From: Thermaurantimonas sp046299575
GTDB lineage: Bacteria; Bacteroidota; Bacteroidia; Flavobacteriales; Schleiferiaceae
Direction: 5' to 3'
DNA length: 64,000 bases
NCBI RefSeq assembly: GCF_046299575.1
Contig: NZ_JBKBHX010000001.1
Location: forward strand, 310,001 to 374,000
Part shown: positions 17,685-26,843 of the stretch, piece by piece
How positions within the stretch are numbered: the stretch's first letter is position 1
Layout: each line of letters starts with the position of its first letter
Made by a program: the position numbers and the translations under genes
Notes under the pieces: generated by a model
What the model was told of the DNA's origin: nothing
The model's database searches: none
What the model saw: only the letters and a program-made list of their open reading frames with translations

Positions 17685-20003
17685 ATGCGGTTGAGATTGT
17701 TAATTTTTGTGCTTTTTATTCCCTTTTTCGCATTTCCTCAAACGGCCACGCAGGGTCGTGTTCGCGGTTACGTATTCGATGCCCAAACCAAGGAACCCCT
17801 GCCTTTTGTAAACGTCGTTTTAGAAGGTGATAAAAAGGTCGGAGCCATTACAAATGAGGATGGATTCTTCGTATTGCCAAATGTAAATCCAGGAACATAT
17901 ACGCTGAAAGTGAGCTTAATTGGATACGAAACCTTCACAAAGCAAGTGACCGTGGTGGCCAATCGCGTTATTAATGAGCGCATCAGCTTGAAAACCTCTA
18001 CGCAATTTTTGGGCGAGGTAGAGATCAACGCCCAGAAAATTGAAGCCCAAACCAAAATTCAAACTGGCGTAATATCTCTCAATCCTAAAAAAATTGAAAG
18101 CTTCTCGGCAGGTGGCGATGCCGACATTATGCGCGCCATTCAGGTTCTGCCAGGTGTAGTATCCACGGGCGACCAGGGCGGCCAGATTTTCATTCGAGGT
18201 GGTGCTCCCATTCAAAACCTCGTATTGCTCGACAATATGATTCTTTACAACCCTTTTCACAGCATAGGTTTTTACTCTGTATTCGACCCCGATATTATAC
18301 GCTCGGCTGATATCTACACTGCCGGATTCGGCGCAACCTATGGCAGCCGCAATTCATCGGTGATGGATTTCAAAACACGAAACGGCAATAGCGACCGACT
18401 CACCGGAAAACTCTCTTTGAGTACCTTTACTTCTAAAGTACTACTTGAAGGCCCCATTTGGAGAAATCCTGAGTCTAACGAATCGGTCTCCTTCATACTT
18501 TCTGCTAAAAACAGCTTTTTGAATCGCACCGATCGACTCTTCTACCCATATATCGAGTCTCAATTCGGCGGCCTTCCCTTCGAGTTTAACGATTATTATG
18601 GCAAAGTTTCTTTTTCTACCGGTACAGGCGCCGGTTTTAATGCCTTTGGCTTTTCTTTTGACGACGCGGTAACCTTTGACCAAACCAGCACCATCAACTG
18701 GACTCAGACGGGTGGTGGAGCTGACTTTACCATCGTGCCGGAAGGCACCACTGTGATTATTGATGGAAATTTTGGCTATACCAACTACAACATCAACGCC
18801 GACTTTAGCGATGGACAGCCCCGTCGCAGCGAAGTAGGTGGTTTCAATGCAGGCATCAATTTCACCTACCTCATGCGCAAGAGCGACGAGCTCAAGTTTG
18901 GCGTTCAGGCCATCGGCTACCGCACTGAGCTATTGCTCACCAATCCTGTAGGCCAACGCATCTTTAGCGACGACAACTCAACAGAGCTTGCCGGTTATGT
19001 ATCGTACCGGCTCAATACCGGTCGCTTCCTCATAGAGCCCGGCCTCCGACTTCACTACTACGCCAGCCTTAGTGACCTCTCCTTCGAGCCTCGCCTTGGT
19101 GCTAAGTATAACCTCAACGAAGACATGCGCATCAAAGCCTCTGCCGGCGTATATTCCCAAAACCTCGTAGCAGCCAACTCTGACCGCGACGTTGTAAACC
19201 TCTTCTATGGATTCCTCGGAGGGCCGACCAGTATACCCTCTACCTTCAAAGGCCGCAACTTCTTCCTCAGCTCGCAGACAGCCTACCACTACATCGCCGG
19301 CTTCGAATACGACATCACCCGCAAAACTACCCTGACTATCGAAGGCTACCTGAAAGATTTTGCCATCAACTACAATCTCAATCGCAATAAAATCTATGAA
19401 GAAGGCACTCCCGGCCAGCCTGATGAACTCTCAAAAGACTTCATCATAGAGACCGGTATGGCCTCAGGCATCGACTTCCTCCTCAAATACGAAGAAAAAC
19501 GCCACTACCTCTGGCTTGCCTACTCACTGGCACGCATTACCCGTTTCGACGGCCAGATCGAATACTTTCCCGTTTTTGACCGTCGGCATAATCTCAACCT
19601 TGTGTATACCTACTCTGCCGGCAAAAACAAAGAATGGGAATTTAATGCCCGATACAACTTCGGCACCGGCTTCCCCTTTACCCCTACACAAGGCAACTTC
19701 GTGCAGCTCAACTTTACGAATCAATTCAACCAACCTTTTGCTAATTACAACTTCGTAAAAGAAAATGGTGTAATAGGTTACTACTACGGCGAGCTCAACT
19801 CTGCCCGCTTGCCCAACTATCATCGATTCGATATCAGCCTCAAGCGCACCTTCCAGATAGCCGAAAACCAAAGGCTAGATATCAGCGCCGGTGCCACAAA
19901 TCTGCTCAATCGAAACAACATTTTCTACTACGACCGCCTTCGCGCCCGTCGGGTCGACCAATTACCTATTCTTCCCACCGTTTCTGTAAGCTACACATTC
20001 TAA
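17685..20003 (+). CDS. TonB-dependent outer-membrane receptor with carboxypeptidase-like N-terminal domain
   Basis: 772 residues. Signal peptide at 1-19 (hydrophobic, ending FAFPQ), a carboxypeptidase-D regulatory-like beta-sandwich at about 24-110 (VRGYVFDAQTKEPLPFVNVV), the plug at about 125-240 (IMRAIQVLPGVVSTGDQGGQ, FIRGGAPIQNLVLLDNM), then a 22-strand-type barrel ending in VSVSYTF with a terminal Phe. It imports an unknown large substrate with energy from TonB-ExbBD. There is no SusD-like lipoprotein beside it, so it is not a typical polysaccharide locus; no substrate clue is visible. It has its own -7 box and a strong terminator, so it appears to be a single-gene unit. The 19000-19500 part is more G+C-rich than the flanking gaps. 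Confidence 0.9.
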   Translation: MRLRLLIFVLFIPFFAFPQTATQGRVRGYVFDAQTKEPLPFVNVVLEGDKKVGAITNEDGFFVLPNVNPGTYTLKVSLIGYETFTKQVTVVANRVINERISLKTSTQFLGEVEINAQKIEAQTKIQTGVISLNPKKIESFSAGGDADIMRAIQVLPGVVSTGDQGGQIFIRGGAPIQNLVLLDNMILYNPFHSIGFYSVFDPDIIRSADIYTAGFGATYGSRNSSVMDFKTRNGNSDRLTGKLSLSTFTSKVLLEGPIWRNPESNESVSFILSAKNSFLNRTDRLFYPYIESQFGGLPFEFNDYYGKVSFSTGTGAGFNAFGFSFDDAVTFDQTSTINWTQTGGGADFTIVPEGTTVIIDGNFGYTNYNINADFSDGQPRRSEVGGFNAGINFTYLMRKSDELKFGVQAIGYRTELLLTNPVGQRIFSDDNSTELAGYVSYRLNTGRFLIEPGLRLHYYASLSDLSFEPRLGAKYNLNEDMRIKASAGVYSQNLVAANSDRDVVNLFYGFLGGPTSIPSTFKGRNFFLSSQTAYHYIAGFEYDITRKTTLTIEGYLKDFAINYNLNRNKIYEEGTPGQPDELSKDFIIETGMASGIDFLLKYEEKRHYLWLAYSLARITRFDGQIEYFPVFDRRHNLNLVYTYSAGKNKEWEFNARYNFGTGFPFTPTQGNFVQLNFTNQFNQPFANYNFVKENGVIGYYYGELNSARLPNYHRFDISLKRTFQIAENQRLDISAGATNLLNRNNIFYYDRLRARRVDQLPILPTVSVSYTF

Positions 20004-20036
20004 TAAATCTTCTTTTTTTCAAAAGCTGGCTTTCAT

Positions 20037-20076
20037 TCCCGAAGGTTCATTATTCTGTCTTCGGGATTTTTTTTTA
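20037..20076 (+). terminator. Rho-independent terminator after the TonB-dependent receptor
   Basis: TCCCGAAG (20037-20044) pairs with CTTCGGGA (20059-20066), followed by nine T residues. Confidence 0.88.
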
Positions 20077-20144
20077 TGCGTTTAAAACTCGAAGCGGTCT
20101 CCTCATGCGTTTGTAACTAAAAAACTAATAATTCTCTTATAAAA

Positions 20145-20263
20145 CAGATTTATCCATGAATTTTCGCAGATTCATTTTTACACACCCTGATTCCCTCTTC
20201 ATTGTTGCCAAATTCAACAGAGAGCCGAAGGTGCCGACAAAGCTCCTCTGAGCTTTTGCTGGT
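20145..20263 (-). repeat. Dispersed intergenic repeat, copy B (inverted)
   Basis: Read on the minus strand it begins with the hairpin module at 20224-20263 (AAAGCTCAGAGGAGCTTTG at its centre), near-identical to 8447-8485 of copy A, and ends with the right module at 20145-20200 (AGAGGGAATCAGGGTG, then AAATGAATCTGCGAAAAT), which pairs with 37162-37233 of copy C at about 42 of 54 positions by hand alignment. It lies between the receptor terminator and a small unexplained open frame. Confidence 0.75.
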
Positions 20264-20284
20264 AGGCGTCAGAGAGTGAATAAT

Positions 20285-20440
20285 TTATGGGTTAAGTTTT
20301 GGCTTTAAACTTTTACTGATACTAAAACCAAAATCTCTTCTTAGCCTATTTGCGAATTCTTCGGGAGAAGAAACATGTGGATTAAAGGTTAAGGGTTTGT
20401 GTTTGTCAATGCTTAAATGTAGACCGTTATCAACCAGCAT
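20285..20440 (-). other. Small unexplained open frame, possible gene remnant
   Basis: An ATG-initiated frame of 51 codons on the minus strand (MLVDNGLHLSIDKHKPLTFN..., ending KPKLNP) in the 546-base gap before typA. The same frame continues upstream past one TAA (20450-20452) as a protein-like stretch ending FKSLDEVNMT that reaches the typA leader. This looks more like the decayed end of a gene than a functional small protein; its stop lies beside repeat copy B. I recognise no family. The rest of the gap holds only the repeat, the terminator and the typA -7 box. Confidence 0.3.
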
Positions 20441-20521
20441 ATACCCTATTTATGTCATATTCACTTCATCTAAAGATTTAAATTCAACAATATTTAGCAG
20501 ATTCAGCCCGCCCTCAAAGCC

Positions 20522-20529
20522 TATTTTTG
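20522..20529 (+). promoter_or_regulatory. -7 element upstream of typA
   Basis: TATTTTTG matches TAnnTTTG and ends 20 bases before the typA ATG. No convincing -33 TTTG at the right spacing. Confidence 0.4.
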
Positions 20530-20549
20530 CGCCCTGATTTACCTTCAGA

Positions 20550-22364
20550 ATGCTCAATCACAGAAATATAGCCATCATCGCCCACGTCGATCACGGCAAA
20601 ACAACCCTTGTGGACAAAATGCTAATCGCCGGCAAACTCTTTAAAGACCACGAACTGCCAGGCGAACTCATTCTCGACAACAACGACCTGGAGCGCGAGC
20701 GGGGTATCACGATCATTGCTAAGAACGTATCAGTACGATACAAAGACTACAAAATCAACATTATCGATACCCCGGGCCATGCAGACTTTGGCGGAGAGGT
20801 AGAGCGCGTTCTTAACATGGCCGATGGCGTGCTTCTTCTTGTCGATGCCTTTGAAGGCCCGATGCCACAAACGCGCTTTGTACTTCAAAAAGCCTTACAA
20901 CTCAGACTAAAACCCATCGTCGTCATTAACAAAGTAGATAAGCCAAACTGCCGCCCTGAAGAAGTGTATGAGCAAGTGTTCGACCTAATGTTTTCGCTCG
21001 ATGCCACCGAAGAGCAGCTCGACTTCCCGGTAGTATATGGCTCTGCCAAAAACGGCTGGATGGGCCCTGATTACAAAAATCCGACTTCCGATGTCACTTA
21101 CCTATTCGACCAAATCATCGAACACATACCACCGCCAAAAGTAGAAGACGGAAGTTTGCAAATGCTCGTTACATCGCTCGATTACTCCAGCTATACGGGC
21201 CGCATCGCTATTGGTAGACTCCAACGCGGTAAATTGACGCCCAACACCCCCGTCAGCCTTATAAAGCGCGATGGTACGGTTCTAAAATCAAAGGTTAAAG
21301 AAGTATTTGTATTTGAGGGCTTTCAACGCGCTAAGGTTGAATCGGTAGATGCCGGCGAAATTGTGGCCGTTACGGGCATTGAAGGCTTTGAAATAGGTGA
21401 TACCATCGCCGATGCCGAAAATCCGGAAGCACTGCCTGGTATAGCCATCGAAGAGCCTACCATGAGCATGCTCTTCACCATAAATGACTCACCCTTTTTT
21501 GGAAAAGAAGGCAAGTTTGTAACATCACAAAAAATAAAAGAAAGGCTCGACAAAGAACTTGAGCGCAACCTGGCACTGCGTGTTAAAGAGACCGGCTCAT
21601 CAGACACCTTCATGGTCTTCGGCCGCGGAGTACTGCACCTTAGTATCCTCATTGAAAATATGCGACGCGAAGGCTTTGAGCTTCAGATCGGCCAGCCACA
21701 GGTGATCATAAAAGAGATCGACGGCAAGCGCTACGAACCAGTAGAAGAGCTCACAATCGACCTTCCGGAAGAGTTCTCCGGAAAAGCTGTAGAGGCTGTA
21801 ACTCTTCGCAAAGGTGAGTTGTTAAAAATGGAACCTAAAGGCGATCGCATGCACCTGGAGTTTCTCATTCCATCACGTGGTCTCATAGGTTTGCGCAACT
21901 ATATGCTCACAGCCACACAGGGCGAAGCTGTTATGGCGCACAGGTTTTTAGAATTCCAACCCTACAAAGGGCCAATTACCGGGCGCTCCAACGGAGCCAT
22001 CATCTCTCTTGAAACCGGTACAGCCATTCCCTATTCAATAAATAACCTTCAAGACCGCGGAATATTCTTTATCGAACCCGGCGAAGAGGTATATGAGGGG
22101 CAAGTAATCGGCGAAAACAACCGTCCCGGAGACCTTGCCGTAAACGTAACTAAAACCAAGAAACTCACCAATATGCGCTCCAGTGGTGCCGATGAAAAAA
22201 TGCGCATCGCACCGGCCAAGAAGCTAAGTCTGGAAGAAGCTTTAGAATACATTCAAGACGATGAGTATGTAGAGGTAACACCAAAATCTATAAGACTCCG
22301 TAAAATACACCTAAGAGCTTCAGATCGCGAGCGCTATAAGAAAGCTAAAGAAGCTGTTTCTTAA
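20550..22364 (+). CDS. typA: Ribosome-associated translational GTPase TypA/BipA
   Basis: 604 residues, standard length. The GTPase domain has AHVDHGKTTLVD (G1), ERERGITI (switch I), DTPGHADF (G3), NKVDK (G4) and GSAKNGW (G5), in residues 1-200. An EF-G-like domain II, domains III and V, and the BipA-specific C-terminal domain with GRSNGAIISLETGTAI and the end RYKKAKEAVS follow. BipA binds 70S ribosomes and supports large-subunit assembly and growth under stress or cold. A single gene flanked by its own -7 box and a bidirectional terminator shared with purD. Confidence 0.96.
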   Translation: MLNHRNIAIIAHVDHGKTTLVDKMLIAGKLFKDHELPGELILDNNDLERERGITIIAKNVSVRYKDYKINIIDTPGHADFGGEVERVLNMADGVLLLVDAFEGPMPQTRFVLQKALQLRLKPIVVINKVDKPNCRPEEVYEQVFDLMFSLDATEEQLDFPVVYGSAKNGWMGPDYKNPTSDVTYLFDQIIEHIPPPKVEDGSLQMLVTSLDYSSYTGRIAIGRLQRGKLTPNTPVSLIKRDGTVLKSKVKEVFVFEGFQRAKVESVDAGEIVAVTGIEGFEIGDTIADAENPEALPGIAIEEPTMSMLFTINDSPFFGKEGKFVTSQKIKERLDKELERNLALRVKETGSSDTFMVFGRGVLHLSILIENMRREGFELQIGQPQVIIKEIDGKRYEPVEELTIDLPEEFSGKAVEAVTLRKGELLKMEPKGDRMHLEFLIPSRGLIGLRNYMLTATQGEAVMAHRFLEFQPYKGPITGRSNGAIISLETGTAIPYSINNLQDRGIFFIEPGEEVYEGQVIGENNRPGDLAVNVTKTKKLTNMRSSGADEKMRIAPAKKLSLEEALEYIQDDEYVEVTPKSIRLRKIHLRASDRERYKKAKEAVS

Positions 22365-22388
22365 TCCTCGTATTTACAATAAAGAAAA

Positions 22389-22430
22389 AAGGTCCCGGCT
22401 AAAACATTAAAAGTCCGGGACTTTGTTTTT
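22389..22430. terminator. Bidirectional terminator between typA and purD
   Basis: AAGGTCCCGG (22389-22398) pairs with CCGGGACTTT (22415-22424) including one G-T pair. A-run before and T-rich sequence after, so it can serve both convergent genes. Confidence 0.8.
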
Positions 22431-23700
22431 ACATGAACTCGTAACCGATGTCCCTTCTGAAATACATCTGTTGAAAGTGAATTTTTTCGATTGTATTATA
22501 ACTTTTGTTTAGAGCCTCCTGAAGAGAATGATCGAAAGCAGTTACGCTAAGCACTCTTCCTCCGTTGGTCAAAATTTGATTGTCTTTTCTCAGTGTACCT
22601 GCATGGATTAAAAGGATATTTTCTTCCAAGACCTCGGGTAAGGTAATTGGGAATCCTTTAGCATAAGCTTCCGGATATCCACCGGAAACCAACATCACTG
22701 TAGCAGCGTGTTTTTGTAAAACGTGAGCTTGCCTATTTTCAACAATATTTCCTAAAGCTACATCAAAACACAACTGTAAAAAGTCTTCGTCCAATCGAGG
22801 TAGAATCACTTCCGTTTCAGGATCACCGAGACGACAATTGTATTCAATCACGTAAGGATTACCATCGACGTTCATTAGTCCAAAAAAGATAAACCCCCGA
22901 TAGGTAACCCCTCTTTGTTTTAATCCGGCAAGCGTTGGCTCAATAATCCGTTGAATTACTTTCGTCCTTAACTCCTCATCAAAAAAAGGTACCGGGCTTA
23001 CAGCACCCATGCCGCCAGTATTTAGTCCCGTATCTCCCTCGCCTACCCTTTTGTAGTCTTTTGCTTCAGGCAATAAAACATAGCGATCTCCATCAGTAGC
23101 AATGAATACGGAAAATTCGGTTCCCCTGAGAAATTGCTCAATAACTACTTGATTTCCAGCACTTCCAAATTTTTTTATTTTTATTACATCATCAAGTGCA
23201 GAAAAGGCTTCTTCTAGCGATTGACAAATGAGTACACCCTTACCAGCAGCTAAACCATCCGCTTTAATTACATAAGGTGGATCTATTTGTTTTAAAAATT
23301 CTTTAGCCTCGTCTATCTGATTGGCCGAAAAAGATCGGTATGCTGCGGTAGGGATTCCCGATTCGCTCATAAATTGTTTTGCATACACCTTACTACCCTC
23401 CAGTATAGCTCCGGCCTTATTTGGACCACATACAGGTACACCAATATGCGATAATTCATCAGCTAATCCATTTACAAGTGGTTCTTCAGGCCCTACGATG
23501 ACTAAATCAATTTTTTCCGATGTTACAAAGTGGATAATAGACTCAAAATCGTTGTAACCAAATGGCAAGTTCTTTCCGTAAGCATCGGTTCCTCCGTTTC
23601 CTGGAGCGATAAATAAGTGATGTGGAATGAGGCTTTTTGAAATTTTCCACGCCATTGTGTATTCTCGACCTCCACTACCCAGCAGTAAAATTTTTTTCAT
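22429..23700 (-). CDS. purD: Phosphoribosylamine-glycine ligase
   Basis: Second step of de novo purine synthesis: 5-phosphoribosylamine plus glycine plus ATP gives GAR. 423 residues, full length. N-terminal KKILLLGSGGREYTMAWKI (family signature GGREHAL, here with Tyr in place of His), then GPEEPLVNGLAD, the ATP-grasp segment VIKADGLAAGKGV and the family pattern FRGFIFFGLM-like YRGFIFFGLMN, and RLGDPETEVILPRL. It is 12 bases downstream of a thioesterase gene and probably shares its transcript. No other purine genes are adjacent. Confidence 0.95.
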   Translation of the reverse strand: MKKILLLGSGGREYTMAWKISKSLIPHHLFIAPGNGGTDAYGKNLPFGYNDFESIIHFVTSEKIDLVIVGPEEPLVNGLADELSHIGVPVCGPNKAGAILEGSKVYAKQFMSESGIPTAAYRSFSANQIDEAKEFLKQIDPPYVIKADGLAAGKGVLICQSLEEAFSALDDVIKIKKFGSAGNQVVIEQFLRGTEFSVFIATDGDRYVLLPEAKDYKRVGEGDTGLNTGGMGAVSPVPFFDEELRTKVIQRIIEPTLAGLKQRGVTYRGFIFFGLMNVDGNPYVIEYNCRLGDPETEVILPRLDEDFLQLCFDVALGNIVENRQAHVLQKHAATVMLVSGGYPEAYAKGFPITLPEVLEENILLIHAGTLRKDNQILTNGGRVLSVTAFDHSLQEALNKSYNTIEKIHFQQMYFRRDIGYEFM

Positions 23701-23712
23701 AAAAACGCAATT

Positions 23713-24228
23713 TCAATCTTTTACAAATAGTGCTTTTAATTCAGTAGCTTCTTCAGGTTTCATTTTACCGCTGAGTATCAGAGCTAACTGACGCCGACGG
23801 AGTGCTCCTTCGTATCTTTTCTTCTCCAGCTCAGTGACAGGCTCTACTGGTGGCACCTGTATGGGGTTTCCCAATTGATCAACTGCAACAAATGTGTAAA
23901 TGGCTTCATTTGCTTTAATGCGTTCACCACCTACTTTCTCCTCGATGTAAACATCCACAAAAACCTCCATAGAAGAGTAAAAAGAGCGACTTACCTTAGC
24001 CTCTAAGGTCACAATACTTCCTTCTGGTATAGGATGTTGAAATGAGACATGATTTACTGAGGCCGTAACTACAATGCGCCTGCAATGCCTATGTGCAGCT
24101 ATGGCAGCACATCTATCCATCCAGCTCAGCAATTGCCCCCCGAAGAGATTTTTCAAATTATTTGTGTCGTTAGGAAGCACCATTTCAGTCATGATCGTTA
24201 GAGATTCGGATGGATTTTTTGGCTTCAT
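23713..24228 (-). CDS. Hotdog-fold acyl-CoA thioesterase
   Basis: 171 residues with one hotdog domain of the cytosolic long-chain acyl-CoA hydrolase type (YciA/BACH-like). Motifs: NNLKNLFGGQLLSWMDRCAA (Asn/Asp-containing active helix) near residues 23-42 and HVSFQHPIPEGSIVTLEAKV. It hydrolyses acyl-CoA to free acid and CoA; chain-length preference cannot be read. The C-terminal about 40 residues are charged and helical. Upstream of purD by 12 bases; the functional link is not obvious. Confidence 0.88.
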   Translation of the reverse strand: MKPKNPSESLTIMTEMVLPNDTNNLKNLFGGQLLSWMDRCAAIAAHRHCRRIVVTASVNHVSFQHPIPEGSIVTLEAKVSRSFYSSMEVFVDVYIEEKVGGERIKANEAIYTFVAVDQLGNPIQVPPVEPVTELEKKRYEGALRRRQLALILSGKMKPEEATELKALFVKD

Positions 24229-24365
24229 TGTTTGAGATTTTGATCAGTGCAAATATCCGCAAAGCGGTATTTGGAATTTGGTGAAAATATGATTAATCCT
24301 TTGCTTAACTTTTAACCCTTTAAACTGAGAAACGATAAACTACCTTTTTCAAAGACCCTCCTGAA

Positions 24366-25049
24366 ATGAACCTCGCCCTTTATCCAATCCGGTCATCAAA
24401 ACGTTGCCAAAATCTGGCAACAAGGTATTGTATACATGGATAAAACGGAATTTATTTATTAGCTCGTTAACAGAGGAGGGTATTACTTCCACTCTGGTCT
24501 TCGTAGGTTTGGCAGGTCATTGCTGGTCAACACCAAGGTGTATTTCTATTGGGCAAAAGAGATCTATTCGAAGGCCTCTTCATCTGCGAAAAATAGGACA
24601 TTCAGGAGTATCAGGGCACAAAATTCCCTTTGCCAACATTGGCTATCGCAAGATTTCGCTCTCAAAAGCACTGAACGACGAACTTGACCGCTTAGCTCTG
24701 AGCTTTGGTCATTCTCTTACTGGTCAGAGTCCATCGGTAAAGTTTGGCTATCTGATTAATCTTCTATACAATACCAGTGGAAAAAAATAAAGAGAAGTTT
24801 TATGCCTTGGTGCATTTGATCTTTACCCTTGCCGAAGTGTACTTTCTAAGCGAAGTACACACCAGTCGCGGCAGAGCTGACAGCGTCTTTATGCTGGGCG
24901 ATAATGTGTACTGCCTTGAGCTTAAGCTCGAAGGCTTAGCCAAAGGAGCCCTCTTACAAATCGACCAAAGTGGCTACTTCGACCACTGGAAAAACTACGG
25001 CAAACACCTCCACAAAATCAGTATCAACTATTACTCCCAGACACGTTAG
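24366..25049 (+). pseudogene. Decayed AAA-ATPase / PD-(D/E)XK (DUF1703-type) gene
   Basis: Pieces of a common Bacteroidota gene of about 520 residues can be read in order across frames. Start ATG at 24366 gives MNLALYPI; after a frameshift comes QNVAKIWQQGIVYMDKTEFI, then an in-frame TAG where the family has Gln; then LVNRGGYYFHSGLRRFGRSL, the P-loop region with RPRRFGKS altered to GLRRFGRS; another frameshift gives LFEGLFICEK and a stop. A piece around 24640-24780 (YRKISLSKALNDELDRLALS) and, after a large deletion, the nuclease-like C-terminus at 24786-25049 (VHTSRGRADSVFM, YCLELKLEG) remain. At least two frameshifts, one nonsense codon and a deletion, so it is dead. Intact relatives are often multi-copy, of unknown function, possibly mobile or defence-related. 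Confidence 0.85.
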
Positions 25050-25278
25050 GTGGAAGTACCGCTGTGAGAGTAATTCTCAGTAAAAAATTCTTTAAGGAAA
25101 TATATATAGGGGTATAACTACACCTATCACACCATCGATCAGATACCTTTTTAGCACCGACACCGTGTATTAAATACACCCAAAGTAATTGCCTGAGAAT
25201 AAAATTTTTAGGTCATTTTTATGGTCAATAACTCCTTGGAAGTGATATTTGCCACATTAATAATCGTTTAAAACATCG

Positions 25279-26727
25279 ATGGAAATGTCAAAAACACGAA
25301 TAACAGTAGCCAAGGGCGACGGAATAGGCCCTGAGATAATGGATGCAACGCTCAGAATCATTCTTGCTGCCGGAGCACAAATTGAAATAGATGAGATCGA
25401 AGTCGGAGAAAAAGTTTATCTAGCAGGTAATACCGCAGGAATTTCAAAAGAAGCCTGGGATACCATAATCAAAAACAAAATATTTCTTAAAGCTCCCATT
25501 ACCACCCCTCAAGGTGGAGGTTATAAGTCACTCAACGTAACCACTCGCAAGACCCTTGCTCTCTACGCCAATGTGCGTCCCTGCAGAAGCTTGCATCCTT
25601 TTGTAGAAACTAAACATCCAGTAATGGATGTGGTCATAATTCGCGAAAACGAAGAGGACCTCTATGCAGGTATCGAGCATCAGCAAACCGATGAAGTAGT
25701 ACAGTGCCTCAAGCTCATCAGTCGTCCCGGAAGTGAAAAAATAATCCGCTATGCCTTTGAATACGCTCGTGCGTACAACAGAAAAAAGGTGACCTGTTTC
25801 ACGAAAGACAACATTATGAAGCAGACGGACGGACTTTTTCACAAAATCTTTGATGAAATTGGCGCCGAATATCCCGACATTGAAAAGGAACATTGGATCG
25901 TCGATATCGGTGCTGCCAAACTCGCAGATACACCTGAAGCTTTTGACGTGATTGTGATGCCTAACCTCTATGGTGATGTACTCAGCGATGTAGCTGCACA
26001 AATCACTGGCTCTGTAGGTTTAGCAGGTTCAGCAAATATTGGAGATGAATATGCCATGTTTGAGGCCATACACGGTTCAGCACCTCGGCGGGCAGGTCAG
26101 AATTTAGCCAACCCTTCAGGCTTGTTGCAAGGAGCTATTCTCATGCTGATTCACATCGGACAGGGAGATGTAGCCGAACGCGTGCAAAATGCATGGCTAA
26201 AGACTCTGGAAGACGGCATCCACACCTACGACATTTACAAGGAGGGTGTGAGCAAGCAGAAAGTGGGCACTAGTGAATTTGCTGATGCCGTAATTGCTCG
26301 TCTCGGACAAGTACCAAAAACACTTAAACCTGTGAGCTTCAAAGCAGGTACTGCTTTTAAGCTTCCGAAATACGAGCGTAAAGCTCCGGCTAAAAAAGAT
26401 CTGGTAGGAGTTGACCTCTTTGTGCACTGGTCAGGATTCAATCCGAATGAAATCGGCAAAATGATGGAAGCTCTCAACCACGACAACGTATATCTGGACA
26501 TGATAACGAATCGTGGTGTAAAAGTTTATCCGGACGGATTCGAAGCCACCTTCTGTACAGATCACTGGCGCTGCCGTTTTAAAACCAACGACGGTAAAAA
26601 TCTCACCAAGCAGCAAATCATTGATCTGCTTACAAAAGCCGAAGCTCACGGTATAGATGTAATAAAAACAGAAAACCTCTATTACTTCAACGGTGAGCGC
26701 GCCTTCTCACTCGGTCAAGGTCAGTAA
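25279..26727 (+). CDS. icd: NADP-dependent isocitrate dehydrogenase, Thermus-type long form
   Basis: Oxidative decarboxylation of isocitrate to 2-oxoglutarate. 482 residues: a catalytic domain to about 335 (KGDGIGPEIMDATLRII near the start, LYANVRPCRSL, IIRENEEDLYAG, and the metal-binding region MPNLYGDVLSDVAAQITGSV) followed by a C-terminal domain of about 130 residues typical of the long Thermus/Rickettsia-type enzymes. The dinucleotide loop IHGSAPRRAGQN has basic residues after HGSAP, compatible with NADP, but I do not rely on that. MEMSKT offers two ATG starts two codons apart. A hairpin terminator follows. Confidence 0.9.
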   Translation: MEMSKTRITVAKGDGIGPEIMDATLRIILAAGAQIEIDEIEVGEKVYLAGNTAGISKEAWDTIIKNKIFLKAPITTPQGGGYKSLNVTTRKTLALYANVRPCRSLHPFVETKHPVMDVVIIRENEEDLYAGIEHQQTDEVVQCLKLISRPGSEKIIRYAFEYARAYNRKKVTCFTKDNIMKQTDGLFHKIFDEIGAEYPDIEKEHWIVDIGAAKLADTPEAFDVIVMPNLYGDVLSDVAAQITGSVGLAGSANIGDEYAMFEAIHGSAPRRAGQNLANPSGLLQGAILMLIHIGQGDVAERVQNAWLKTLEDGIHTYDIYKEGVSKQKVGTSEFADAVIARLGQVPKTLKPVSFKAGTAFKLPKYERKAPAKKDLVGVDLFVHWSGFNPNEIGKMMEALNHDNVYLDMITNRGVKVYPDGFEATFCTDHWRCRFKTNDGKNLTKQQIIDLLTKAEAHGIDVIKTENLYYFNGERAFSLGQGQ

Positions 26728-26750
26728 TTTTCTAAAATCCTTTGAAAAGT

Positions 26751-26788
26751 AAAACCGCTGCAATTGCACTGTAGCGGTTTTTTTTTCC
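26751..26788 (+). terminator. Rho-independent terminator after icd
   Basis: AAAACCGCT pairs with AGCGGTTTT around a 13-base loop, followed by a run of T. Confidence 0.85.
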
Positions 26789-26815
26789 TTTTCAAGTCTC
26801 TATCATTTCTAAAAA

Positions 26816-26823
26816 TACTTTTG
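26816..26823 (+). promoter_or_regulatory. -7 element of the AEC permease gene
   Basis: TACTTTTG, exact match to TAnnTTTG, 20 bases before the TTG start codon at 26844. It supports that start, since translation cannot begin much further upstream. Confidence 0.5.
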
Positions 26824-26843
26824 CGGCCTCATTTCGAAAGTGA

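Noticed and set aside
24404..24790. 128-codon open frame taken as an intact gene
   Set aside because: Only its last part matches the AAA-ATPase family; the first part is a frameshifted reading of the same dead gene, so it is part of the pseudogene.
25165..25179. Palindrome GTGTAT-TAA-ATACAC upstream of icd
   Set aside because: Six-base arms in A+T-rich DNA about 100 bases from the start; too weak to call an operator.
25528..26001. 157-codon open frame opposite icd
   Set aside because: Antisense to conserved isocitrate dehydrogenase motifs.
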